A stretch of DNA of 64,000 nucleotides from Gemmatimonadota bacterium (GCA_009841115.1 VXML01000009.1:22126-86125), one strand, 5' to 3'; counted from the first letter of the stretch, positions 43,290 through 52,664 are shown. The notes: generated by a model from the letters alone, not told the origin. Numbers and translations: made by a program.

Positions 43290-44327
43290 ATGTTCAAAGG
43301 TTGTAGTACAGCCCTAGTGACGCCCATGAGCGCAGACGGCAGCATTGACCACGGCGGCTTGGAGCAACTCGTAGAATTCCAAATTGCCAACAATATCCAA
43401 GCGGTGCTCGCCGTCGGCACGACCGGCGAAAGCCCGACCCTGCTATGGGAAGAGCACAACGAAGTTATCGATCGCACGGTCGCGCTGACCAAGGGACGCA
43501 CCCTGTCGATTGCTGGCACGGGCAGCAACTCCACCAAGGAGACCATGGCGGGCAGCGAGCACGCCGCTCACATTGGCGCGGACGCCGTGCTGCTGGTCGA
43601 TCCCTATTACAATGGGCCCAGCTCCTTGGAGATCCGCCGCGAATACGTCGAGCCGGTGGCGCGGGCCTTTCCCGAGGTGCAGATCATTCCCTACATCATT
43701 CCCGGCCGCACCGGCTGCATGATGCAGGTGGAAGATTTGGCCATCCTCGCCCATCAGTATCCCAACGTGGCCCAAGTCAAAGAGGCGACCGGCGACTTGG
43801 ACAACATGGCCAAGACGCGCCGACTCTGCGGCGACGATTTTACCATCCTCTCGGGCGATGACGACAAGACCGTGCCGATGATGAAGAGCGAAGACATCCG
43901 GGCCGCTGGCGTGATCTCGGTGATGTCCAACGTCATCCCGGGTCCCATCCAACGGCTCACCGAACTGCTCAACGCCGGCCAAGAGGCCGAGGCCGATAGT
44001 TTGGCTGAGAAGCTAGCGCCGCTTTTTGGCATTGTCGGCGTTGCGACCACTGAGCAGAGTGCTTATGGCCCGGTCGAGTGCAAAGCGCGCAACCCGGTGC
44101 CGATTAAGACGCTGATGAATATCCTCGGCATGCCGGCTGGACCAGTGCGGCAGCCGCTGGGCAAGATGACGCACGCGGGTGTGCAAGTGGTGCTGGACGC
44201 CGCGAGCCAAGTACACGCCAATGACCCAACTGCCTTTGCACCGGTCGCCGAGTTTTTTGGGGTGGATGTGGAAGCGCGTCTGCACGACGAATCGCTGGTC
44301 GAGTGCGTGGTGTATCCATCGTATTAA
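43290..44327 (+). CDS. dapA: Dihydrodipicolinate synthase family protein
   Basis: This 345-residue TIM-barrel aldolase condenses pyruvate with aspartate semialdehyde in lysine/diaminopimelate synthesis. AVGTTGESPTL (about 41-51) binds pyruvate, DPYYNGPS follows, YIIPGRTGCMM carries the catalytic Tyr, and the Schiff-base Lys is in AQVKEATGDLD. It is about 50 residues longer than E. coli DapA, with a C-terminal extension (THAGVQVVLDAASQVH). I chose ATG 43290, with GCGAGG upstream. dapB follows after 14 bases, which supports the assignment over other DapA-family aldolases. Confidence 0.88.
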   Translation: MFKGCSTALVTPMSADGSIDHGGLEQLVEFQIANNIQAVLAVGTTGESPTLLWEEHNEVIDRTVALTKGRTLSIAGTGSNSTKETMAGSEHAAHIGADAVLLVDPYYNGPSSLEIRREYVEPVARAFPEVQIIPYIIPGRTGCMMQVEDLAILAHQYPNVAQVKEATGDLDNMAKTRRLCGDDFTILSGDDDKTVPMMKSEDIRAAGVISVMSNVIPGPIQRLTELLNAGQEAEADSLAEKLAPLFGIVGVATTEQSAYGPVECKARNPVPIKTLMNILGMPAGPVRQPLGKMTHAGVQVVLDAASQVHANDPTAFAPVAEFFGVDVEARLHDESLVECVVYPSY

Positions 44328-44341
44328 GCGAGGATAGAGCG

Positions 44342-45145
44342 ATGACCAAAATCGTAATCTGCGGAGTAGCTGGGCGCATGGGACAGCGTCTGGCTCACTT
44401 GATTTTGACGGCTGCTGACTTGGAGCTGTGCGGCGGCAAGGAGCGCCCGGATCACGAGGCTGTGGGGCGCGACATCGGCGAAGTCGTCGGCGCGCGGCAT
44501 CTTGGCCTAACGGTCAGCGATACGCTGTCGGGCATCGTCGAACCCGACCAAGTAGTAGTCTGTTTTACGACCCCGGAGGCAACTCTCGAAGACGCGGCCC
44601 TCTGCGCGGTGCGCGGGGTGCCCATGGTGGTGGGGACTACGGGGTTTACCCCGGAGCAACTCGCGGAATTCGAGCGGACGGTGGCGGACATTACCTGCGT
44701 GTTTGCGTCGAATTTTAGCACGGCCATGAACGTGCTCTTCAAGCTGGTCGAAGAGGCGGCGCGGATCTTGGGCGACGACTACGACGTGGAAGTCATTGAA
44801 GCACATCACCGGCACAAGGTCGATGCGCCCTCTGGGTCGGCGCTGACGCTGGCTGAGCGGGCCGCGGCTGGATTGGGCCGCAACTTGCGTGAGGTCGCTG
44901 TACACGGACGGTCAGGCGTGGTTGGCGAGCGCTCGCGCCAAGAGATTGGCATGCACGCGATCCGCGGCGGCGACTTGGCGGGCGATCACACAGTGCTCTA
45001 CGCGGCCCCAGGCGAGTGCCTCGAACTGCAACACCGCGCCACGAGCCGCGATTCCTTTGCCTTGGGTGCGCTGCGCGCTGCGCGCTTTGCAGGGCAGGCC
45101 GCGCCGGGGATGTACTCGATGGGAGATGTGTTGGGGCTGGGTTGA
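44342..45145 (+). CDS. dapB: 4-hydroxy-tetrahydrodipicolinate reductase
   Basis: This 267-residue NAD(P)H reductase is the second step of diaminopimelate synthesis. GVAGRMGQRL (about 8-17) is the cofactor loop and VVGTTGFTPEQL comes next. ASNFSTAMNVLFKL holds the second conserved block, and EAHHRHKVDAPSGSAL (about 155-170) carries the catalytic His and Lys. The start is ATG 44342, 14 bases after dapA. A heptamer-repeat element follows the stop. The length is standard. Confidence 0.95.
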   Translation: MTKIVICGVAGRMGQRLAHLILTAADLELCGGKERPDHEAVGRDIGEVVGARHLGLTVSDTLSGIVEPDQVVVCFTTPEATLEDAALCAVRGVPMVVGTTGFTPEQLAEFERTVADITCVFASNFSTAMNVLFKLVEEAARILGDDYDVEVIEAHHRHKVDAPSGSALTLAERAAAGLGRNLREVAVHGRSGVVGERSRQEIGMHAIRGGDLAGDHTVLYAAPGECLELQHRATSRDSFALGALRAARFAGQAAPGMYSMGDVLGLG

Positions 45146-45158
45146 TCGCTCAGAAATT

Positions 45159-45251
45159 AGTGGTTAGTGGCCAGTGATTAGTGGCCAGTTTCCGCTCCGC
45201 ACCCTATGGGCAGGCGGGGGACTAATCACTGATCACTGAGCACTGGCCACT
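45159..45251. repeat. Heptamer inverted-repeat element between dapB and the UVR gene
   Basis: The left half reads AGTGGTT AGTGGCC AGTGATT AGTGGCC AGT. The right half, on the opposite strand, reads AGTGGCC AGTGCTC AGTGATC AGTGATT AGT. A G+C-rich core (TCCGCTCCGCACCCTATGGG) lies between them. A related element is at 59723-59829. Convergent genes flank it, so it may also end transcripts. Confidence 0.65.
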
Positions 45252-45254
45252 GTC

Positions 45255-46022
45255 TCAGCGCTTGGGGCGGAGGAGGTGCTGCGGCGTCGGCCACAGGGTC
45301 TGGAGCTTGTCGCGCAGCCGCGCGGCTTCCTCAAAGTTTTCCGACTCTACGGCTACCTTTAGATCGCGCTCTAATTGTTCGCGCTCGGACAGCGGGCGCT
45401 CCTGCTCCAATTCCTCGTACCATTCGCGCAAAAAGGAAATCTCGGGCAAATCCTCTTCTAGCTCGGATTCCCATTCTTCAACAAAGCTCTCGATGTGGGC
45501 AATGCCTTCTTCTACGGCACGCATGGCTGTTGGATAGTCGTCGCTTCGCAGAGCTAGCATGGCGTGCGCCCGGGTCTGCATCATAATCGCGTGTGGATAG
45601 TACTGCTCAAAGTACCAGCGGATCTCGTCGTTGGGCGCGCACTGATCGACCAATTCAAAAATCTGTAGGGTGTGCTCGGTATCGGCGACGACCCCTTCGT
45701 AGTCTTCTAGATTGAACAGACTTAAATAGCGGTGGTAGTACTGCCATGCCTCTTGGAAGAGCTCTTCGCACTCGTCCTCGTTTAGCACGAAGCCTTCCGG
45801 GGTGTCGCGCGATTCGATGAGGTCTTGGTAGTAGTCGAGCAGCGAAGGGCAGCCGTGCGGTTGTTGGCCGTCGGGGCGGCCATCCAATTCGAGCTGAAGA
45901 AGCCCCATGTCGATGCGGATCTGAAGTTTTTCCTCGCCTTCGCTGGTGCGGATGCGCCGCGCGAGGAATTCGTCGGGCTTGAATTCCCAACTGTTGAGCA
46001 AGTCGCCGATATCGTAATTCAT
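45255..46022 (-). CDS. UVR-motif protein with acidic helical body
   Basis: This 255-residue protein ends in a UvrB/UvrC (UVR) motif, LERDLKVAVESENFEEAARLRDKLQ (about 218-242), the helical hairpin that binds UvrA/UvrC or acts in McsA/Clp proteins. The rest is acidic and helical, with TPR-like spacing (WQYYHRYLSLFNLEDYEGVV, HAIMMQTRAHAMLALRSDDY). No zinc Cys of McsA type are present. A hairpin with a T-tract on this strand (46163-46193) lies about 140 bases upstream of the start codon. Its function is unknown; a role in DNA repair or proteolysis control is only suggested by the motif. Confidence 0.72.
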   Translation of the reverse strand: MNYDIGDLLNSWEFKPDEFLARRIRTSEGEEKLQIRIDMGLLQLELDGRPDGQQPHGCPSLLDYYQDLIESRDTPEGFVLNEDECEELFQEAWQYYHRYLSLFNLEDYEGVVADTEHTLQIFELVDQCAPNDEIRWYFEQYYPHAIMMQTRAHAMLALRSDDYPTAMRAVEEGIAHIESFVEEWESELEEDLPEISFLREWYEELEQERPLSEREQLERDLKVAVESENFEEAARLRDKLQTLWPTPQHLLRPKR

Positions 46023-46352
46023 GGGCGCGCTCTCTGACAGAAAATAGAATGAAGAAACCCAGCCCTAAGAAGGCTGGGGAACGCAGAGGACAATATAGGG
46101 CAGAACCTAGTACTGCGCTACTAATTGACGCATTTCTCGTCAAACCGCTTGCCCATACAAAAATAAGCGCCGAGCCGCAGGCCCCGCGCTTATCGTGACA
46201 TATAATATACGAAAAAAGAAAGAATATGTCAAAAAACTTTATTTAAGTAGAATATAAATAATAAGTTAGAACAAATTTTTATTGACAAGATATACCGCCT
46301 GATTTACCTTAAGACCGCTCCCAATTCCAAATCATTCCACACAGGAGGACCG
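46023..46352. other. Divergent intergenic region with hairpin and promoter signals
   Basis: No gene is seen in these 330 bases, the right half of which is very A+T-rich. It contains a hairpin (ATAAGCGC / GCGCTTAT, 46163-46193) followed by a five-T tract on the minus strand, an 8-bp inverted repeat TGACATAT / ATATGTCA (46196-46231) and a sigma-70-like promoter facing right (46282-46310). It separates the UVR gene from the unrecognised gene pair. Confidence 0.55.
46282..46310 (+). promoter_or_regulatory. Sigma-70-like promoter of the unrecognised gene pair
   Basis: A perfect TTGACA (46282-46287) is followed after 17 bases by TACCTT, a weak -10. It lies 43 bases before the ATG at 46353 and faces it. 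The perfect -35 and A+T-rich upstream DNA support the call; the -10 is a poor match. Confidence 0.4.
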
Positions 46353-47120
46353 ATGTCCCAGCACGAGAACGATGCTCTGCAAGTGCAGGGCGACCGGGTG
46401 GTGCTAGGGGAGTGGTCGGGCGATCTAGAAGAATTGATCGCCAAGAACGTCGAATTGCGCCAGATGCTGCGCGAAGGGCGCGCCGACGAGGCCCGCGCGC
46501 TTATCAAGGCGCAGGCCGTGGAGGAACAAGCCGCGCTAGTGGCTATAGACGAAAACCCCGAGGAGGTGCTGTCGCTGACCGGCATGGATGCCCAAGGCCG
46601 CCCGGGATACTTGCCCGCTGTCGTCGATAAGCTGCCGTCGGAGATCATCGCCGAGTTGGTCGTCCCCGGCGAGTACAAGCTGGCGAGGTTTAACACCGCG
46701 CTGTTGCAAACCATGTCGGCGGAGTCGTTTGCGCGCGCGGTAGAAGACACGCTCGATCCGGTTTACTTCCACGGCAACCGCACCAAGGTGTCGTGGGAAT
46801 GGCTCGAAGCGGTCGCGGCGCTGGACGATCACAGCAAGCGCGCGGCGCTCTTGTACAAGGTCGATCAGAGCCTGCTAGAGGACGCTTTCCTCGACAAGGT
46901 CGATAGCATTGACATGCACGCCCAAGTCGGGGGACTGCCGGATTGGGGCACTGTTTCGGCTTTCAGCCTGCTGTCGGAATCGGGCCAAGCCGTGATGCTG
47001 CCGCCGATCAACGACCCGGAAATCCGCGAGGTCATCTACGCCTTGCACCAAGCCGCGCCCGAACTGCTGGCAAAGGTGCTGCGCGGCGCTTGGGAACGGG
47101 CCGGCGGAGGGGGCTCGTGA
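46353..47120 (+). CDS. Unrecognised protein, first of a coupled pair
   Basis: I do not recognise this 255-residue protein with confidence. It is soluble, acidic and helical, with WSGDLEELIAKNVELRQMLREGRADEARALI, a central PAVVDKLPSEIIAELVVPGEY and AAVAALDDHSKRAALLYKVDQ. The wording is faintly like DUF6178 proteins, but I cannot confirm it. No signal peptide or catalytic motif is visible. GGAGG precedes the ATG and a TTGACA promoter lies upstream. The stop overlaps the next start (GTGA), so the two proteins are probably partners in a complex. Confidence 0.7.
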   Translation: MSQHENDALQVQGDRVVLGEWSGDLEELIAKNVELRQMLREGRADEARALIKAQAVEEQAALVAIDENPEEVLSLTGMDAQGRPGYLPAVVDKLPSEIIAELVVPGEYKLARFNTALLQTMSAESFARAVEDTLDPVYFHGNRTKVSWEWLEAVAALDDHSKRAALLYKVDQSLLEDAFLDKVDSIDMHAQVGGLPDWGTVSAFSLLSESGQAVMLPPINDPEIREVIYALHQAAPELLAKVLRGAWERAGGGGS

Positions 47121-48013
47121 GTCGGCTAGCGCGCGTTGATCTCAACCAAGTTCCGCTCGACAGCAGTAGTTTCATCGGCCAAGTGGTCGCCGCGGGCCTT
47201 GAATACGAGCAGTTGCCGCCGCGCTTTATGGATTCGTTGCGGGCTTATCTGCAGATCAGCGGGTTGGGCTTTGCCCAGCGCAACCGCACGGGCATCGCCC
47301 TTGGCCGCGACCAGTTGCGCCAAGGCATGGAGCGGGGTTTGGCGTGCATGGACTTGGCGCTGGAGGAGGCAAGCGGCGGCGATCTCAACGCCGCCGTCGC
47401 CAAGCTGGTCGGCGACTCGTTTGACGCGCTCTACAAGCAGGGTTGGGAGCGCGCTTTCCAGCGCTTGAAAGAGATGCGCCAGCAGGCCCGCGCCTTGGTC
47501 GGCTGTCCCGAGCTGGGCTTTTGGCCCGATCGGCAGCCCAAAGTCGCAGCCTTGACAAAGCTCGTGCCCGAGACGTGGACCGGCCCCAGCGCCATTGATG
47601 TGCGCGCCGACGGCCAAATGTTGCAAGAGCTAACCGGCAAGGTGGCCTTTGTGCGCTCGTTGCCGCAGCCGTCGGTGGCCGCTTTACTTGAGCAGGTCGA
47701 TGTGGATTTCGCTGGTGTGCTGCACCGCGTCATTTTGGCGTTGGCATTGGGGCGCGCCGAACTCGTTGCCAAAAAGGAGCACGTGTTGCGCTTTCGCTCC
47801 GAGTGCTTTGACGCGGGTGGGTTGCGTCCTCATGTGCGTCGGCAGGTGTTGGCACAACTCGTCGAGCACTTGGACGATGCGGTGGCGGATGCGGACGTGC
47901 GGGTAAGGATTGCGGACGAGCTGAGTGCGGAAATTGAGGTGCTAGAACAAGCCGAGGCCCGGGACGACTTAGCCGCATTCTTTCTGTCGCCTTTTTCCGC
48001 TTTGGAAATTTGA
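47117..48013 (+). CDS. Unrecognised protein, second of a coupled pair
   Basis: This 298-residue helical protein is not recognised. It starts LARVDLNQVPLDSSSFIGQVVAAGLEYE and contains a long helical stretch DSFDALYKQGWERAFQRLKEMRQQARALVG (about 105-135) and LLEQVDVDFAGVLHRVILALALGRAEL. It lacks membrane segments. The GTG start overlaps the preceding stop by four bases, which decides this start over upstream codons inside gene one. It may form a fixed pair with that gene, or the two may be halves of one longer ancestral protein. The downstream acetamidase gene is 62 bases away. Confidence 0.7.
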   Translation: MSRLARVDLNQVPLDSSSFIGQVVAAGLEYEQLPPRFMDSLRAYLQISGLGFAQRNRTGIALGRDQLRQGMERGLACMDLALEEASGGDLNAAVAKLVGDSFDALYKQGWERAFQRLKEMRQQARALVGCPELGFWPDRQPKVAALTKLVPETWTGPSAIDVRADGQMLQELTGKVAFVRSLPQPSVAALLEQVDVDFAGVLHRVILALALGRAELVAKKEHVLRFRSECFDAGGLRPHVRRQVLAQLVEHLDDAVADADVRVRIADELSAEIEVLEQAEARDDLAAFFLSPFSALEI

Positions 48014-48075
48014 GTAGCTTTGCAAGCTCTTAGCTAACAGTTTTTCCGTGCACTCCACACCTTCTGCGAGGTCTT

Positions 48076-48996
48076 ATGGCGCATCACGAATTCACCCCAA
48101 CTCACTACCACAATACCATCGGCTGGCACGATCCCGTACTGGCCATTGCTCCCGGCGATACGGTCTCTACCACGACCGTTGACGCCCGCGGCCAGGATCA
48201 GCACGGCGAGCGGGTTGCTGAGCGCGGGAACCCGATGACGGGTCCTTTCTACATAGAGGGGGCTGAGCCGGGCGACACCTTGGTGGTTCACTTCGACAAA
48301 CTCTATCCCAATCGCGACTGGGGCTGGACGGCCAGGGAAATCGCGCCTAATGTGCTGAATCCGGGTTTTAGGACCGGGATTGAGAGTGACGGCCAGCCGC
48401 TCCGGTGGCCGATTGATCTAGCGGCCGGTACGACAACGCAGCCGGATACCCTGCCGGGCGTGGTGCTGCCCCTCGACCCGATGGTGGGCTGTTTCGGGGT
48501 GGCTCCGCCGCGCGGGCAGGCCATTTCCACGGCGACCTCTGCGACCCACGGCGGCAACATGGACTACCGGGGCTTTGTCACCGGCGTGACCGTCTATCTG
48601 CCGGTCGAGGCTCCGGGAGCGCTCTTTCACTTAGGCGACGGGCACGCCATCCAGGGCGACGGCGAGATCGTCGGCACAGGCGTGGAAATTTCCTTTGACA
48701 CGACGTTTAGCGTAGATGTGATCAAAGGCAAGCAGATTGGCTGGCCCCGCGCTGAAAACGACACGCACATTCTCGCGGTCGGCAATGCGCGTCCTTTGGA
48801 CCAATGCGTGCAGCACGCCACCACTGAGCTGATCAACTGGCTTACCGAGGACTACGGCCTCACCGAGCTGAGCGCCCACGCGCTCTTGGGGCAGTGCGTG
48901 GAATACGATATGGGGAATGTGTACGACCCGGCCTATACAATGGTTTGCAAAGTGGCCAAGTCGCTGCTCTCAGCTATAGGAGCCGAGCGCTCATAA
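48076..48996 (+). CDS. Acetamidase/formamidase family protein
   Basis: This 306-residue FmdA/AmdA-type amidase releases ammonia from short amides. NPMTGPFYIEGAEPGDTLVVHFDKLYPNRDWGWT (about 52-85) is the family core. VGCFGVAPP and THGGNMDYRGFVTGVTVYLPVEAPGALFHLGDGHAIQGDGEI carry the conserved Asn, Asp and His. The start ATG has GAGG upstream. With urease this gives a second route to ammonia from small nitrogen compounds. The stop overlaps the convergent GlmU-like gene by six bases. Confidence 0.92.
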   Translation: MAHHEFTPTHYHNTIGWHDPVLAIAPGDTVSTTTVDARGQDQHGERVAERGNPMTGPFYIEGAEPGDTLVVHFDKLYPNRDWGWTAREIAPNVLNPGFRTGIESDGQPLRWPIDLAAGTTTQPDTLPGVVLPLDPMVGCFGVAPPRGQAISTATSATHGGNMDYRGFVTGVTVYLPVEAPGALFHLGDGHAIQGDGEIVGTGVEISFDTTFSVDVIKGKQIGWPRAENDTHILAVGNARPLDQCVQHATTELINWLTEDYGLTELSAHALLGQCVEYDMGNVYDPAYTMVCKVAKSLLSAIGAERS

Positions 48997-50487
48997 ATCG
49001 GCGATGGAGTCCAAGCCCTCGGGTTGCGGCAGGACGTAGCGGACGGGCTGGATGGTGCTGTCGCGGCGGCGCACCTGTTCGACTCGCTTGCACTTGATGA
49101 CCGAGTGCTCGATGAACAGGTCGTCGTCTATTTGGCAGCCGTAGAGGTAGCTGGTGCCCTTGATGGTTACGCGCTCGCCCACGCGCATGGGGTGTTCGTC
49201 GCTGCCGGTCATGAGCACGCCGGATTCGATGCGGCTGTGCGCACCAATCCGCAGGTTGCCCTTGAGGATATTGCGGCTGAGCACTTCGACCTCGTCGTCA
49301 AGGGCGAGGGTTTGATTTGGATACGTGCTCAGCTCGACGCCGACGCCGATTTGTACCCCCTCGCCTAGCACTACGTGGCCGCTCAGATGGCTGCGGTCGC
49401 CGATGGTGACGCGACGGTTGAGTTGAACCTCGGGGCCGATGTAGGTGCCCTTGCCGATGACGATGTCTAGGGGGCCGCACTCGGCGTCCATGTTGAGTAT
49501 CTGCTCGATGACCTCGTCGGCGATGAAGAAGTCCTCCTCGTCGGCGATGGTGATGGTGTCCTTGAGTTTGTCGTAGGCCCAGCGGCGGGCTATGGCCTCC
49601 ATCTGACGCCAGACGCTTTTGACGTTGAAAGCGAGGAGTTCCTCTTCGCTGTCGGCTGTGGCGGCCCGCACCACGAGTTGGTGCTGATTGAAAATTTGCA
49701 CCAAGTCGGTCAGCAGCAATTCGCCTTGGGCATTGTCGGTGTCGAGATGCTGGATGTACGTGCGCAGCGCATGTTCTCTGAAGGCGACGACGCCGGTGTT
49801 GATCTCGCGTGTTTCCAACAGATCTTGGCGCGTGAAGGCATAGGTGCGGCCGTTGTAAACGGCCTCGTAGGGCGTGGCCTCATTGAGGCTGAGGATGTCC
49901 TTGTGCTCCCTGATTTCAATGACTTTGTCGCAGTCTTCGCCCGCGGGCTGTCCCGCCGCGTCGGTGGCTGGCACGCGCACGATGCGGCCATAGGAGTTGG
50001 TCTCGGCCGGGCCGCTGTACAGGCCGGTGAGCACCATCATGTCGCAGGCGGCGTTTTCAAAGCTGGCGCGGAATTGGGCGACGACCTGCCCGGTCAACAG
50101 CCCCATGTCCCCTAAAAAGATGTACACGTCGCGGTCGGCAGCCGTTGCGGGGAAGGCTTGGAGGCCGACGCGCACGGCATCGCCGGTTCCGGCTGGCTGG
50201 CCGAGGACCGGGTTTTCTTGGTACGCGAAAAGACGCCCCGGTTGAGGGCCGGCCGCGCGGGCGACGTCTAGGCCCTTGATGCCCACGACGATGACTTGAT
50301 TGGGGCTGTCGAGGCCCTCTTGCACGGCGCGGGCCACGCGCACGGCCGTTGGCTGGCCCCAAATTTCGTGCAGCATCTTGGAGGTTTCCGAGCGGATGCG
50401 CATGCCGTGGCCAGCCGCCAAAACGATGCCGACGCGGTGGATGTCGTCTAAAATTGGCGAATTGATTTCTGCGAGTAGGTCGTGCAT
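48991..50487 (-). CDS. GlmU-like sugar nucleotidyltransferase with left-handed beta-helix
   Basis: This 498-residue protein combines an N-terminal nucleotidyltransferase (GIVLAAGHGMRIRSETSKMLHEIWGQP, about 20-46; QPAGTGDAVR; FLGDMGLLTG; EINTGVVAF) with a C-terminal hexapeptide beta-helix (VIGKGTYIGPEVQLNRRVTIG onward). That is the plan of GlmU, which makes UDP-GlcNAc. The final acetyltransferase part is shortened and ends in an unusual tail, so acetyltransferase activity is doubtful. LAAGHG replaces LAAGKG. I chose ATG 50487, preceded by a purine-rich AAAGAGA. It is downstream of ppk1 on the same strand. Confidence 0.8.
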   Translation of the reverse strand: MHDLLAEINSPILDDIHRVGIVLAAGHGMRIRSETSKMLHEIWGQPTAVRVARAVQEGLDSPNQVIVVGIKGLDVARAAGPQPGRLFAYQENPVLGQPAGTGDAVRVGLQAFPATAADRDVYIFLGDMGLLTGQVVAQFRASFENAACDMMVLTGLYSGPAETNSYGRIVRVPATDAAGQPAGEDCDKVIEIREHKDILSLNEATPYEAVYNGRTYAFTRQDLLETREINTGVVAFREHALRTYIQHLDTDNAQGELLLTDLVQIFNQHQLVVRAATADSEEELLAFNVKSVWRQMEAIARRWAYDKLKDTITIADEEDFFIADEVIEQILNMDAECGPLDIVIGKGTYIGPEVQLNRRVTIGDRSHLSGHVVLGEGVQIGVGVELSTYPNQTLALDDEVEVLSRNILKGNLRIGAHSRIESGVLMTGSDEHPMRVGERVTIKGTSYLYGCQIDDDLFIEHSVIKCKRVEQVRRRDSTIQPVRYVLPQPEGLDSIADL

Positions 50488-50572
50488 TGAGTCTCTTTCT
50501 TCTAATTTGTAGAGGAGATCGGGGCCGGTCACCTCTACAGAACGCAACGGTCGTGCAGCGAGTTCCTTGCCG

Positions 50573-52663
50573 CTAATTTTCTAGGACGTCAATGTCTTCG
50601 CCGAGGGCTGTGCGCATGAGCAGATCCTGCATGCTGTGGCCCGAGGCATCGCACTCGGGTTGACGGCGGATGTACGTGCCGTCTGGGCGCATCTGCCGAG
50701 ATTTGGCGCGGTCGGCGAGCGCGTATGCGAGCAGTTCGCGATAGACGCGCTGCTTCAGGGCCGGATCCAAGATGGGGAAGACGACTTCGACCCGGGCGCG
50801 CAGGTTGCGATTCATCCAGTCTGCGCTGCCGAGCCAGACTTCTTCGTCGCCGCCGTTGGCAAAGTAAAAGACGCGGCTGTGCTCTAAGAAGCGGCCAATG
50901 ATGCTGTACACGCGGATGTTTTCGCTGATGCCGTCGAGCCCGGCGCGCAAGCAGCAGATGCCGCGCACGATCAGATCGATTTCGACGCCGGCCTGTGAGG
51001 CCGCGTACAGGGCCCTGATGATCGCCGGATCCATGAGGCCGTTCATCTTGGCGATAATGGCGGCCGGTCGACCGGCGCGGGCGTGTTCGCTTTCGCGCTC
51101 AATGCGGTCGAGCATGCCCTGCATCAGCCCGGAGGGCGCGACTAGCAGTTTTTCAAATTGACTGATGCGGCTGTGGGCGGTGAGCATGTTGAAAACCTCG
51201 GCCACCTCCGCGGTGATCGTTGGCTCGGCGGTAATCAACCCCAGATCCGTGTAGAGCCGCGCAGTAGTGTGATTGTAATTGCCGGTGCCCAAGTGGGCGT
51301 AGCGGCGCAGGCGATCTTGATCGCGGCGCACTAGCATGGAGAGCTTGCAATGGGTCTTCAGGCCCATGATGCCATAGATCACGTGGATGCCGCTGTCTTC
51401 GAGGCGCTTGGCCCATTCGATGTTGGCTGCTTCGTCGCCGCGGGCTTTTAGCTCGACGAGCACGGTTACTTCCTTGCCGCGCTCGGCTGCGTCGATGAGC
51501 GCCTGCCCCACCTCTGAGTCGTCGCCCGTGCGGTAGATGGTCTGTTTGATGGCTAGCACTTTGGGGTCATTGGCCGCCATGCGGATGAAGTCGATCACCG
51601 TAGAAAACGACTCGTAGGGGTGATGCAGGAGAATATCGCCAGCGCGGATGGAGTCGAAGAAGGCGTCGGGGTCTTCGGGAGAATCGCGCTCGACAGGTGT
51701 GAAGGGAGGGTCCTTGAGGGCGGGGCGCGAGACTAGCCCGTAAAGGGTCATAACCCGATGAAGGTTGACTGGCCCATTGACCCGAAAGACTAGGCTGTCG
51801 TCGAGATTGAATTGCTGTTGCAAAAGCGATACTAGCTGGTCGGGTGCGCCCGGAGCGATCTCTAGCCGCACGGCGTCGGCTTGACGCTGCTTGGTGACCT
51901 GCTCTTCGATTTCTTCCAGCAAATTGTCGGCGTCTTCTTCGTTGACGTACAGCTCGCTGTTGCGGGTGATGCGGAATGGGGCCGAGCCGATGACTTCGTA
52001 GCCGAAGAACAGTTCGTTGACTTGTAGATCCATGATCCCGGCCAAGGTCACAAAGTGGAGGCCATCGCCTTGGTCGGGCAGGCGCAAGATGCGCGGTAGT
52101 ACTCGCGGCACGGTCGCCACGCCCATCATCGTCTGTCCCTGTTCTTCGAGCAAGGCACCGATGCACAGGGCCTTGTTGAGCACGTGGGGGAAGGGATGGG
52201 CTGGATCGACGACGATGGGTGTGAGGATCGGTTCGAGTTCTTCCTCCCAGTACTGACGCACGAAGTCGAGGTGCTCGTCTTTGAGTCGGCGTGCCTCCCA
52301 GAAGTGGATGCCCTCGGCAGCTAGGGCCGGGATGAGATCCTCGTTCCAGCAGCGGTACTGTTCGGCGACTTGCTCGTGGGCTTGTTGGGTGATGCGCTCG
52401 AGTTGTTCGGCGGGGGTCAGGCCGTCGGGGCGGCTGGGATTGGCCCCCGACTCGTGTAATTGCAGCAAGCCGGCTACCCGGATTTCGTAGAACTCGTCGA
52501 GATTGCTGGCGACAATGGCCATGAACTTGACGCGCTCTAACAGGGGGTTGCGCTCGTCTTGGGCCTCTTCGAGCACGCGGGCGTTAAAGTCGAGCCAAGA
52601 GAGTTCTTGGTTGATGTAGAGCTCGGTACGCTCGTACGTGGGCAGCGGGGCGGTTTTGCTCAT
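50573..52663 (-). CDS. ppk1: Polyphosphate kinase 1
   Basis: This 696-residue enzyme makes polyphosphate from ATP reversibly. INQELSWLDFNARVLEEAQD (about 12-31) is the N domain start. The phosphorylated His is in GLKTHCKLSMLVRR and the second catalytic His in FLEHSRVFYFANGG. HLGTGNYNHTTARLYTDLGL is the conserved phospholipase-D-like segment. Length is normal. A TIM-barrel isomerase gene ends only two bases from its start on the same strand, so they may be co-transcribed. No exopolyphosphatase gene is nearby. Confidence 0.96.
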   Translation of the reverse strand: MSKTAPLPTYERTELYINQELSWLDFNARVLEEAQDERNPLLERVKFMAIVASNLDEFYEIRVAGLLQLHESGANPSRPDGLTPAEQLERITQQAHEQVAEQYRCWNEDLIPALAAEGIHFWEARRLKDEHLDFVRQYWEEELEPILTPIVVDPAHPFPHVLNKALCIGALLEEQGQTMMGVATVPRVLPRILRLPDQGDGLHFVTLAGIMDLQVNELFFGYEVIGSAPFRITRNSELYVNEEDADNLLEEIEEQVTKQRQADAVRLEIAPGAPDQLVSLLQQQFNLDDSLVFRVNGPVNLHRVMTLYGLVSRPALKDPPFTPVERDSPEDPDAFFDSIRAGDILLHHPYESFSTVIDFIRMAANDPKVLAIKQTIYRTGDDSEVGQALIDAAERGKEVTVLVELKARGDEAANIEWAKRLEDSGIHVIYGIMGLKTHCKLSMLVRRDQDRLRRYAHLGTGNYNHTTARLYTDLGLITAEPTITAEVAEVFNMLTAHSRISQFEKLLVAPSGLMQGMLDRIERESEHARAGRPAAIIAKMNGLMDPAIIRALYAASQAGVEIDLIVRGICCLRAGLDGISENIRVYSIIGRFLEHSRVFYFANGGDEEVWLGSADWMNRNLRARVEVVFPILDPALKQRVYRELLAYALADRAKSRQMRPDGTYIRRQPECDASGHSMQDLLMRTALGEDIDVLEN

Positions 52664-52664
52664 G

